This document shows, piece after piece, positions 1-7,510 of a stretch of 12,904 nt of DNA. Positions within the stretch are counted from its first letter, which is position 1. Each line of letters opens with the position of its first letter. The stretch is from an uncultured Pseudomonadota bacterium. GTDB taxonomy: Bacteria > Bdellovibrionota_B > Oligoflexia > Oligoflexales > CAILAO01. Below the pieces are notes generated by a model. It had not been told where the DNA came from. It saw nothing but the letters and a program-made list of their open reading frames with translations, and ran no database searches. Position numbers and translations under genes: made by a program. Location: assembly GCA_903832105.1 (NCBI GenBank), contig CAILAO010000306.1:1-12904 (forward strand), given 5' to 3'.

Positions 1-412
1 GGCAATAATTACCAGTTGATGGCCAAACCGCTTTCTGTTTGGTTGGATCAAATTCTCCAGAGACAAGGCGTGGGACAAGGCAACCAAAGGCGGCACCGAC
101 TTTGTGCGCGCCAGTAGGGAAAAACCTCCCGACGAGTCCTATAATCCGAGCACGAACACCAGTAAGTTCTTGTGGCATCTCAACGGCATTGACATCCCGG
201 TTGAATCCACGGCTTTTTGGGTCATTATACCAATTGATTCTGAAAAGATTTAAAGGATTTACATCCTGGATATCAACACTGTTTAGGGCCATCCGAATCG
301 CGGGATCGATTGTGCCGGGATCAATCATCTCTGACAATTTGGGGATCAGCACGTTCTTCTCATGACAACGTTCAATAGCATGCTTTCGGGCAGTTTCTTT
401 ATCGCGATTCAT
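1..412 (-). CDS. Fold-type II PLP-dependent enzyme (cysteine synthase/TrpB superfamily), C-terminus outside window
   Basis: The first 137 residues are visible and the frame stays open to the window edge, so the gene is partial at its 3' end. Residues 98-107 read FFPTGAHKVG. The Thr-Gly-Ala-His-Lys core matches the Schiff-base lysine motif of tryptophan synthase beta, which makes K104 the likely PLP lysine. Residues 131-136 (PSTGNY) resemble the Ser/Thr-Gly-Asn loop that binds PLP or the carboxylate in this fold. The ATG at 410-412 has an AGGAG six bases upstream. The gene begins 21 bases after the ssnA stop, so the two are probably co-transcribed. The lysine motif is not that of diaminopropionate ammonia-lyase (YgeX), the PLP enzyme usually found near ssnA. 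The superfamily assignment is firm. The substrate is unknown, and a lyase or thiolase acting on an amino acid is inferred. Confidence 0.85.
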   Translation of the reverse strand, partial: MNRDKETARKHAIERCHEKNVLIPKLSEMIDPGTIDPAIRMALNSVDIQDVNPLNLFRINWYNDPKSRGFNRDVNAVEMPQELTGVRARIIGLVGRFFPTGAHKVGAAFGCLVPRLVSGEFDPTKQKAVWPSTGNYC

Positions 413-433
413 GCATCTCTCCTAAAGAAAAAA

Positions 434-1813
434 TTAAAGACCTAGCAAAGGAGTTCCATCACTTGTTTCTTGAAAGCGCTTCCAAATATCCGGAGCTAAA
501 GTGTGCGCCTCGTGAGTTATCCTTTCCGAGTCGATTGTTTTAAATTCGAAGTTTTCGAAGAGAATTCGGCCGTTTCCAATCGTATGACGCACCGGATATT
601 CACTGGCACCGTACAAAATATGGCCAAACCAATTTTCGTCACTGATGGTTGTCGGTGGCGAACAGTCGATGACGGCGATGTCAGCGGGAGCGCCGGGGGC
701 CAGCTCTCCTAGTTGTGGCTCTGGGAAAAATCTGCGCGCGGTGAGCGCCGCGTTTTTAAACATCAGATCCGGAAGACCTGTGAACCCAACGGACGGATCT
801 TTTAGCGCTGCTCGATGCATGAGAAAGGCTGCGCGTAGAGACCTCAGCATCGATGACGACATGCCATCTGTCCCCAGTCCTACAAGAACTCCTGCGTCTA
901 TAGCGCGAACTGGATCAAATCGTCCGACGCCATTATTAGCGTTGGATTCAGGATTATGAATGATGGTCGCATCGTGATCTGCAGCGAGTTTAAGCTGCTC
1001 CGAAGATAGATGGACGCCGTGGGCAAGAAGCGTCCTTTTTCCTAGCAGTCCAAATTGCTTGAGGCGATCAATGGGAGTAGCGCCGAACATCTTGAGTGAT
1101 TCTTTGACGTCAGCCAGGTCCTCTGCCATGTGAATGTGGCAACCTGGGGACTCATTCCCCTCTGCAAGTTCCTCAAGCTTTTTTGCAGCGAGTTGAAGCG
1201 TCTCATCGCGGAGCGTAAAACTTGCATGAAGCCCCATGGTGCCACGGATGCGAGTGCTCTTTTTTCTCGTCATCATAAAGCGCACGTTTTCTTCGATACC
1301 AGCAAGTGCTTCCTTGTGACCATTTCGATCGGTAACTTCGTAACAAAGCAAGGCACGAAGCCCAGCACTCTCAGAAACTTCGGCAATGCGATCGAGGCTG
1401 CCTTTGAGGCAAGCTGGCGAAGCGTGGTGATCGAAAAATGTTGTACATCCATGTCTGATGCAGTCGGCCAGGGTTAACTCGGCCGAAAGCTTAACAGCAT
1501 TATCGTGAAGTGCCCGATCGAGCCTCCACCAAAGACGATCAAGGACTTCAGTGAAGTTTTTCATGTTCTTGCCAGGATTTAGGCCGCGAGCGAAAGCCGA
1601 ATAGAAATGATGGTGGAGATTGACAAACCCCGGAAGAATCATGCCTCCCTTGGCATCTATCTTTTTGGCGTGCGGATACTGCTTCGCGAGCGCATTCAAT
1701 TCTCCTACCGCTTTAATTCTGTCGTTGCTCCAAACTACGGCCCCATCATTAATGACTTTAGGCTTTATTCCGCCAGTGATAACCACGCCATTGCACATCA
1801 TGATTTCAGACAT
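434..1813 (-). CDS. ssnA: SsnA-type putative aminohydrolase (amidohydrolase superfamily)
   Basis: This 459-residue protein has the length of E. coli SsnA (about 440). The metal-site motifs of the amidohydrolase barrel appear in order: a His-x-His within the HHH at 67-69, HIHMAED at 226-232, LAHG with H265, and GTDG with D316. Segments typical of SsnA are also present: LWWRLDRAL near 94-102, DHHASPA at 128-134, and HNPESNANN from 286. The family is cytoplasmic and resembles guanine deaminase and chlorohydrolases. It is found in purine-catabolism and selenium-dependent molybdenum hydroxylase clusters, but its exact reaction is not settled, so purine-ring hydrolysis is an inference. The ATG at 1811-1813 has a GGGGAG about 13 bases upstream, somewhat distant. 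No better start is visible and the N-terminus aligns well. It leads a unit with the PLP enzyme. Confidence 0.9.
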   Translation of the reverse strand: MSEIMMCNGVVITGGIKPKVINDGAVVWSNDRIKAVGELNALAKQYPHAKKIDAKGGMILPGFVNLHHHFYSAFARGLNPGKNMKNFTEVLDRLWWRLDRALHDNAVKLSAELTLADCIRHGCTTFFDHHASPACLKGSLDRIAEVSESAGLRALLCYEVTDRNGHKEALAGIEENVRFMMTRKKSTRIRGTMGLHASFTLRDETLQLAAKKLEELAEGNESPGCHIHMAEDLADVKESLKMFGATPIDRLKQFGLLGKRTLLAHGVHLSSEQLKLAADHDATIIHNPESNANNGVGRFDPVRAIDAGVLVGLGTDGMSSSMLRSLRAAFLMHRAALKDPSVGFTGLPDLMFKNAALTARRFFPEPQLGELAPGAPADIAVIDCSPPTTISDENWFGHILYGASEYPVRHTIGNGRILFENFEFKTIDSERITHEAHTLAPDIWKRFQETSDGTPLLGL

Positions 1814-1957
1814 AGGACGTCTACTGCTCCCCTGAAATTGCTTTAGATTACATCTATGAAAGAAGATTAGATGATTTGAAGAAAACTCTCTAGTGAATTA
1901 ACAAAATGGCGCATGGAGTGGTTTGTTTTTTTACCAATTTTACGAAAAAAGCGCTGT

Positions 1958-1976
1958 ATTCTCTCCGTGAGAGAAT
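1958..1976. promoter_or_regulatory. Perfect 19-bp dyad, possible operator
   Basis: ATTCTCTC and GAGAGAAT form an exact 8-bp inverted repeat around CGT. It lies in the middle of the divergent spacer, where a dimeric repressor could act on either or both genes. It is followed by four T on the plus strand, but the stem is AT-rich and no plus-strand gene ends upstream, so a terminator is less likely than an operator. The role is inferred. Confidence 0.4.
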
Positions 1977-2015
1977 TTTAACCATTCAGAAATATTGGAC
2001 ATTTTTACATCCTTA

Positions 2016-2049
2016 GGTTGTACCCCTCATGTTACCAAAGAGGGGAACC
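2016..2049 (+). promoter_or_regulatory. Leader hairpin upstream of the repeat lipoprotein
   Basis: GGTT-gta-CCCCTC pairs with GAGGGG-AACC across an 11-base loop, giving ten base pairs with a 3-base bulge. It ends about 40 bases before the GAGGAG ribosome site of the lipoprotein gene. If transcribed it would be a stable 5'-UTR stem-loop. It has no T-tract after it, so it does not look like an intrinsic terminator. It could stabilise the mRNA or bind a regulator; neither is shown. Confidence 0.4.
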
Positions 2050-2102
2050 GATAGCGGCATTGAAGGCTATTTAACCTCTTTACACAAGTTGAGGAGAGCT
2101 TG

Positions 2103-3035
2103 ATGAGATCAAGAATGAAACACTTAAGTGCGGCTTTTGGGTCATTATCTTTGCTTCTTTTGACATCAATGCTGATGAGTTCTTGCCTTAGTTGGATCTG
2201 GAAAGACGACAGTGGCGACAAGGAAGTTGTGTACAAAAAAGATGTCATAGAACTCATCGCAAAAAGCGAAGCGGGAGAATTAGAACTCGTCAAAAAATAT
2301 AATTGCGAGGCCGCAAAGGAGTATATTACGGCGTTCAACTTTTTAAAGGAGAAGAAAGAATTTGCGATCGAGACTCCTGATGCACGTGACGTAGCAACAA
2401 AAGTCGCAGCGGGTTGCACCGGAGCTGCTAAGCGTTTTATTCAGGTTGTCGAACTCCTTGCAGCATCTAAACTGGACGGGCGAAACGCCATTCTCATCGC
2501 GACAGAACTTGCAAGGGGAACAGATGAACAGACGGAAACCTTTATGCTCGTCTTCAAAAAGGCCTTTTTGCGGGATTACCTTGACATGAATCTCAGGGCC
2601 TCAATCGTGCTTGCACAGAAGCTTTCTCTCAAATTCAAAGGAAATCAGAAATTGGTTCAGGACAGCTTTGAGCGGATGGCTAAATTTTGCATTTCTACCA
2701 ACAAGCTCGATCTCTCACGACCGCAGTGTGGCGAGATTGCCGCTCGAATTGCGGCTTACGGGGAAAACCATAAAGAAAATATAGCAAAAAAGTACATTGA
2801 GGCTGTCGAATATTTAATGGCTAAAGACAAGGCGAACATCGCACTTTTTGAGGCTATGAGGGTTGCTGAACAACTCGTTTCGATTAGTCCCTATGCTGTT
2901 GAAAACTTCGTCAAGGCTTTTGAATATGCCCAATCAAAAAACGGACTTAAATTTGACCGGAAGAGCGCGATTAACTTCGGAAGGGATATCGCTGGAAAAA
3001 CGGTTCAAGAGGCTCCGGTGATGATAGCTCATTGA
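2103..3035 (+). CDS. Predicted lipoprotein with six degenerate helical repeats, function unknown
   Basis: This 310-residue protein is not recognised as a named family. A basic start and a hydrophobic stretch (about 9-24) lead to LMSSC with C28 as the likely lipidated cysteine, so it should be a periplasm-facing lipoprotein. The mature part is helical and Lys/Glu/Ala-rich. It divides into about six repeats of 35-42 residues, starting near 64, 105, 140, 179, 221 and 263. Each has a pattern like F-x-x-A-x-E-(Y/L)-L, then A-x-x-(I/V)-A-x-x-(L/I)-A. This suggests an alpha-solenoid resembling TPR or HEAT folds, used for protein binding. ATG 2103 follows GAGGAG (2091-2096) by six bases. An in-frame TTG lies just before it. 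The stop overlaps the end of the convergent efflux gene by 7 bases. Confidence 0.8.
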   Translation: MRSRMKHLSAAFGSLSLLLLTSMLMSSCLSWIWKDDSGDKEVVYKKDVIELIAKSEAGELELVKKYNCEAAKEYITAFNFLKEKKEFAIETPDARDVATKVAAGCTGAAKRFIQVVELLAASKLDGRNAILIATELARGTDEQTETFMLVFKKAFLRDYLDMNLRASIVLAQKLSLKFKGNQKLVQDSFERMAKFCISTNKLDLSRPQCGEIAARIAAYGENHKENIAKKYIEAVEYLMAKDKANIALFEAMRVAEQLVSISPYAVENFVKAFEYAQSKNGLKFDRKSAINFGRDIAGKTVQEAPVMIAH

Positions 3036-6000
3036 TGGGGTTCAAGACAGCGCTGTATCCTTTTCCCCAGCGTATGGCAGAGTTCCACGAGACTTTCATG
3101 GACTTGACCCCAACCGTTAATCGAGAGCAACTCTGCGTTAAGCAAACGATCCTGATCAACCATGAGTTCATTGGCTGTTACGAGTCCCTTTTGAAAGCGA
3201 GATAGATTATCGCGATAGAGCCCAAGGGCCATTCCATGGGTTTTATCCCGCTCTTGCGCCGTATTAAGGGCATATTTAAAGGTTGCCTTCGCTTTCTCAA
3301 AGTTTTCTAGAAGATCTCTTCTGACTCTTTCGAGTTCAGTTTCTGCGAGCTTTTTTCCGACAGCGTTCGCGCGATAATTACTATAATCACTCATTCGATC
3401 AAAAAGCGGCACGGAAAATACTAGTGCTGTTGATAGGTCAGCGCCGTCTTTTCGCATCGTGCTATCATCATCAGGATAACGGCTATAGCCGTAATTAACG
3501 ACTGCATCGAGCGACGGCATCATGCTTGCCCAGCTTTGCTTGACTTGCAGCTCTTTTTCCACAACAGCTTTTGAGGCAGCTTGAATCTCGGGGTGCACTG
3601 AAACTTCCTCTCCTCTAGCTTTTAGCAATATTTGCTCTTTTCCCAAGGCACGCTTCTTCCAGGGCCACTCACCCAGCCCGTTACCGAATCCTTTTTGGTT
3701 ATCGGTGGGCGTTTCTTTCTCATTCAACAATTTTCGGAGCGTAATTTGCGCTTTTTCGGCTTCGAGTTCCGCATCTTTAAGTTTGAGTTCAGCGTGATTT
3801 TGATCGATCATGACGCGTTCCCACTCTTGTCTTGCGAGAAGTCCTTTCTTCATTCTTTCTTCGGCAAGTTGAGATGCCTCTTTCATCATATCCGCAATGC
3901 GCTTTATGACGCTTGACGTCAGCTCGGTTTCGATCACCGCGAAGATAGCTTTTGCTCCTTCGCTTTCAGCGAAAAGCTCAGACTTTTCAACCTCGAAAGA
4001 AAGCTTTTCTTCTTCTTTTGAGGCCGCGTCGAATCTTGCCTTATTCAAACCAAATTGATAGAGATTCATTTTAAGCGCCGCAGAGACGCCCTCAACTCGC
4101 TCCGCCTTACCGGTTGATGCGTCTCGATAGCTTTTATCTAGCTCTTCACGGGCTTCAAGAGAAAGACTTGGCCAATGGATATAACGGGACGAAATATTCC
4201 TGGCTTGCGCAGCTTCAAGTCGCTCTCTCGCGGCTTTAACGTCGAGATGACGATCAACCACAAGTTTCAGCATCGTTTCAACTGATAATCCATCGTCCTC
4301 AATAACAGCTTTTGCAGGAATCGTTACAAGAAAGGAAACGCCAATAACAAGGCAGGTCAATACCAGAACACATCCTCCCCCACCCTTCGATTCTCTTCGC
4401 CGCATTTTCCAGTTTAGATAGCTCACCTGAAGAGCTGGCACAATAAAAAGTGTTAACGTCATAGAAAACCAGAGCCCCCCCGAAACTGCAATACCAAGCG
4501 GTTGCAAGATGCGGCCACCCTCTCCCATGCCGAGAGCGATGGGCATCATACCTAACACGGTGGTGAGAGAAGTTATTAAAATCGGGCGCAGCCTCTTCCT
4601 CGCAGCTTCCACGGCTGCTTCTACCGGAGAAAGTCCGCTTTTAACCAGTCTCTTCATGAAGTCAACAAGTAAAATGCTATTGGCCACGGCAATGCCATTA
4701 AGCAAAATCACCCCTAAAATGGAATTTAACGAAAGCGTACTGCCAAAGACGAAAAGCGACAAAAGAACGCCTATAAAACCGAGCGGTACAGCCACAAGAA
4801 CCAGAATCGCCTCAATAACACTCCCAAACTGAAAAACCATGGTCATAAAAATAAGAAGAATCGAAAGACCGACCGCGACTCCCAACTGCTTTAGCGCCTC
4901 ATTTAAGTCTTTTTCAGGATCTTCGAAGATCATGGTTTGTAAAAGCTCTTTTCCCCCAAGACGTTCCTTGGCACTCACGACCCATTCTGCGACGAGCTTT
5001 TTTGCTTTTTCCACCGACTCTTTTGCCTTCCATTCATCTCCCTTTTTATGCCTCGCATTGATTTGAAGACGATATCTTCCGTTTTCACGGAAGTAATTTG
5101 GCGGGGCCTCTTTTAGCGTCACCATCTGAAGCGCCTTAAGCGGAACAACTTTTGATCCGACCCCAATCGGAAGGCTTGCGATATCCTCTACAGATTTAAT
5201 CGATTTTTCGGGAAACTGCATTCGGATATTTACCAAACGCCCATTTACAGGAAATTCCCCAATCGTCCGACCACTTGTTGCGACGCGAACCATATCGGTG
5301 AGGTCAAAATAACTAAACCGCGCGCCTTCCGCTTCGAGAGCGCTCCATTGCTCCTGGTTAGGCTCCAAATAAACAGCATCCTGTTTTTTGACACTGGGCG
5401 TTTCCCAAATGTTGGGAAAAAGTTTGTTCTTTTCAAAAAGCTCAACGACCTCTTGAACCGCCAGAGCGCGTTCCGGAAAGACCCCGCCATTGACAGAGAT
5501 TTCCATATGATTGGTTCTTGGCAGAGGGAGCTCGCTCGGATTCCATGGGGCAATGTAAAAATTCATCTGTGGTGTATTGGTATATTTAGCCTCTAAAGCC
5601 CTCCATAGATCGTTCATATCCCGTTTGTTGCGGAGCCGCGCCATAAGTTGGGCTCTATTAGGCTGGCCAATTTGAGTAAACGTATATTGGATTTTAGATC
5701 CAAATTCCCGGAGAATCTCACGCTCAATTTCATCCGATTGAAGCTCCATCTGCCTCACGATCGAATTACCTTCAGTTCCGATCCCAACAACGATCCAATC
5801 AGTGTCAGGAATACCGATCACTTCTTTGGGAAGTTTGGGTAAGATAAGTCCGGCCAAAAGGACCAGTACGGCGACAATTCCACTGTATGCTCCCCATTTA
5901 AGCTTCGAGCTTCCAACAAAAAACGTGAGTGCTTTGGCATATCCGTTTTCAAGTTTCTTAAGCCAGGATTCAATAGGCGAATGAATATGTAGTGATCGCC

Positions 6001-7510
6001 CTTTAGATGCTTCATAAGACATCAGTTGAAGGCGAACAGTTGGAACAAGAATTAAAGCGACTATCGCTGACAATCCATGAGAGAAGACAACGGCCTTCGC
6101 CAAATCTCCCAGAATCGCGTAACTTAGATCTGACGTGAATGTTAAGGGAATAAAAACAACGAGAGATGAAATGGTCGACGCAATAACCGCAAATCTAACC
6201 TCACCGACAGCATCAGTTGTTATCTTTAGCCTTTCAAGATAGGTCAGCTTTCCTTCGGCCTTTTCAAAATGCCTAAAGATATTTTCCATGACAACAACAG
6301 AAGCATCAACATTCATTCCTGCGGAAAGGGCGAGGCCTCCGAGAGAGATGAGATTAAGATTGATGTTAAAAACCTTCATCAAGATGAACGCCAGCACAAT
6401 GCTCATAGGAATTTCAATTGCGGCGGTGATGACGTTGCGAAGGCTCCCGATAAAGAGAAAAAGGACGCAGACCGCTAAGAAAGCCCCGATAGCAACTTCA
6501 TGTGAAACATTGCTGATAGCAGAACGAATAAATTCAGAAGGATCAACCAAAACCTTATATTGGATATCTTTAGGAAGAGATGGCATGGTATCGCTGATGA
6601 CACGCAAGATTTCTTCTGACATTTTTTTTACGTTCCCACCTGGCTTGGGTGTCGCATCCAAGATGAGGCTAGGGGTGCCGCTTGTTTTGATGAGATTGGT
6701 ACGCGAAGTCATAGGACCGAAGTTGATTCTCGCGACATCCGACAAATGAACCATCTTTTTTGAAGGTGTCTGCAAAACAATCTTCTTTAAATCATCTACC
6801 TCAGTCGCTAAACGCGGCATTTCAACAGAGAGCTGCTTAGGCCCGATTTCAAATGAACCACCACGCCGGCCTTTCAATGCAACCGTCACCACCTGTTCGA
6901 TATCTCTTGGGAAAAGCTGAAGCGACGCTAAAACATCTGGCATTAATTCAATTTGGATATCTTTACGTGAGGGGTTCCATAATTCCACCCCAAGTGCATC
7001 TTTAACGCTGGACAGCTTGGGCAACAGAACAGGTTCAAGAATTTCGTATAATTCGTCCAAACTCTTAACATCACTAAAAAAGGTTGCTGCAAAAAAGCCT
7101 GAATTTTCATTGTATTGCCATACTCCCACGGAGTCTCGAACTTCCTCCGGAAACCGCGCGGCGAAGCTATTCACGGTATTCTCGACCGCTTGACGGGCCT
7201 TATCAGGGACAGTGCCCCACTTGAAATAAACGCTGTACCGGCTCATCGACGAGTAGTAAAAGGCATCGACTTTCTCGACTTCGCTCTGTTCGGCCGTGAC
7301 AATACGAAGTTGCTCTTCCAACGCCTTTCCGTAGCTATTGAGAAATTCCTCAGTTGTCATGCTCCCGTATGAAATTCTCACGGAAATAATAGGCTTTGAG
7401 CTATTGGGAAAAAGAGAAACTGGGAGCGTGAGTCCAGAGTACAGGCCACATAGGGCTAATGCTCCCAAAAGCAAATACACCCGAAGAGGAGAGGCGTAGA
7501 GCTTGTTCAC
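3029..7510 (-). CDS. RND efflux permease fused to a TolC-like outer-membrane factor
   Basis: One 1493-residue frame holds two complete proteins. Residues 1-1035 are an RND permease. TM1 lies near 10-30, then comes a periplasmic porter part, then TM2-TM6 (about 337-492), TM7 near 540-558, a second periplasmic part, and TM8-TM12 (about 875-1031). Residues 1069-1493 are an outer-membrane efflux domain of normal length with two TolC-type coiled-coil repeats (from about 1076 and 1303). Between them, 1036-1068 resembles a signal peptide. Against AcrB, D407 is kept as D402, R971 as R973 and T978 as T980, but D408 is A403 and K940 is A943. The single Asp in a VDA motif resembles CusA/CzcA transporters. 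Start is GTG, overlapping the adaptor stop as GTGA, with a GAGG site ten bases upstream, so translational coupling is likely. RND-OMF fusions are known from some Bacteroidetes metal pumps. The cargo is unknown. Confidence 0.93.
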   Translation of the reverse strand: MNKLYASPLRVYLLLGALALCGLYSGLTLPVSLFPNSSKPIISVRISYGSMTTEEFLNSYGKALEEQLRIVTAEQSEVEKVDAFYYSSMSRYSVYFKWGTVPDKARQAVENTVNSFAARFPEEVRDSVGVWQYNENSGFFAATFFSDVKSLDELYEILEPVLLPKLSSVKDALGVELWNPSRKDIQIELMPDVLASLQLFPRDIEQVVTVALKGRRGGSFEIGPKQLSVEMPRLATEVDDLKKIVLQTPSKKMVHLSDVARINFGPMTSRTNLIKTSGTPSLILDATPKPGGNVKKMSEEILRVISDTMPSLPKDIQYKVLVDPSEFIRSAISNVSHEVAIGAFLAVCVLFLFIGSLRNVITAAIEIPMSIVLAFILMKVFNINLNLISLGGLALSAGMNVDASVVVMENIFRHFEKAEGKLTYLERLKITTDAVGEVRFAVIASTISSLVVFIPLTFTSDLSYAILGDLAKAVVFSHGLSAIVALILVPTVRLQLMSYEASKGRSLHIHSPIESWLKKLENGYAKALTFFVGSSKLKWGAYSGIVAVLVLLAGLILPKLPKEVIGIPDTDWIVVGIGTEGNSIVRQMELQSDEIEREILREFGSKIQYTFTQIGQPNRAQLMARLRNKRDMNDLWRALEAKYTNTPQMNFYIAPWNPSELPLPRTNHMEISVNGGVFPERALAVQEVVELFEKNKLFPNIWETPSVKKQDAVYLEPNQEQWSALEAEGARFSYFDLTDMVRVATSGRTIGEFPVNGRLVNIRMQFPEKSIKSVEDIASLPIGVGSKVVPLKALQMVTLKEAPPNYFRENGRYRLQINARHKKGDEWKAKESVEKAKKLVAEWVVSAKERLGGKELLQTMIFEDPEKDLNEALKQLGVAVGLSILLIFMTMVFQFGSVIEAILVLVAVPLGFIGVLLSLFVFGSTLSLNSILGVILLNGIAVANSILLVDFMKRLVKSGLSPVEAAVEAARKRLRPILITSLTTVLGMMPIALGMGEGGRILQPLGIAVSGGLWFSMTLTLFIVPALQVSYLNWKMRRRESKGGGGCVLVLTCLVIGVSFLVTIPAKAVIEDDGLSVETMLKLVVDRHLDVKAARERLEAAQARNISSRYIHWPSLSLEAREELDKSYRDASTGKAERVEGVSAALKMNLYQFGLNKARFDAASKEEEKLSFEVEKSELFAESEGAKAIFAVIETELTSSVIKRIADMMKEASQLAEERMKKGLLARQEWERVMIDQNHAELKLKDAELEAEKAQITLRKLLNEKETPTDNQKGFGNGLGEWPWKKRALGKEQILLKARGEEVSVHPEIQAASKAVVEKELQVKQSWASMMPSLDAVVNYGYSRYPDDDSTMRKDGADLSTALVFSVPLFDRMSDYSNYRANAVGKKLAETELERVRRDLLENFEKAKATFKYALNTAQERDKTHGMALGLYRDNLSRFQKGLVTANELMVDQDRLLNAELLSINGWGQVHESLVELCHTLGKRIQRCLEPHQ
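4307..4405 (-). other. Signal-peptide-like linker joining the permease and channel domains
   Basis: Residues 1036-1068 of the fusion start with Met and an Arg-rich stretch (MRRRESK), then GGGG, a hydrophobic run at 1047-1064, and PAKA. That is the n-, h- and c-region order of a Sec signal peptide, with Ala-Lys-Ala (1066-1068) as a cleavage site. RND permeases end in the cytoplasm, so this segment would cross the membrane once more and place the channel in the periplasm. The ATG at 4403-4405 lacks a good ribosome site. No stop or frame change interrupts the joint. Whether it is cleaved is inferred. Confidence 0.7.

Larger units (their letters stand above)
1814..2102. other. Divergent intergenic region between ssnA and the repeat lipoprotein
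   Basis: These 289 bases separate two divergently transcribed genes and must hold both promoters. No coding frame is convincing. The region contains a T-run and an A-run around 1926-1950, a perfect 19-bp dyad at 1958-1976, a bulged hairpin at 2016-2049 and a small ATAGC/GCTAT inverted repeat at 2051-2070. I could not identify a good -35/-10 pair on either strand by eye. Confidence 0.7.

Noticed and set aside
39..365. Plus-strand 108-codon frame
   Set aside because: It is the antisense of the PLP-enzyme gene, which has clear family motifs and a ribosome site on the minus strand.
1..412. Identification of the PLP enzyme as YgeX (diaminopropionate ammonia-lyase)
   Set aside because: The lysine motif TGAHK is TrpB-like, unlike the FKMLGG-type motif I recall for YgeX.
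1958..1979. Intrinsic terminator at the 19-bp dyad
   Set aside because: The stem is AT-rich with a 3-base loop and four T only, and no plus-strand gene ends upstream of it.
2100..2102. TTG start for the repeat lipoprotein
   Set aside because: An ATG follows directly with GAGGAG at good spacing, and the extra residue adds nothing.
4300..4410. Frameshift or lost stop as the cause of the RND-OMF fusion
   Set aside because: The frame runs through without a change and both flanking sequences align as expected in the same frame. A G-run is present, but no alternative frame gives a better join.
4509..6749. Several plus-strand frames of 70-150 codons within the efflux gene
   Set aside because: Their translations look like random basic, low-hydrophobicity shadows of RND coding sequence and have no motifs or ribosome sites.
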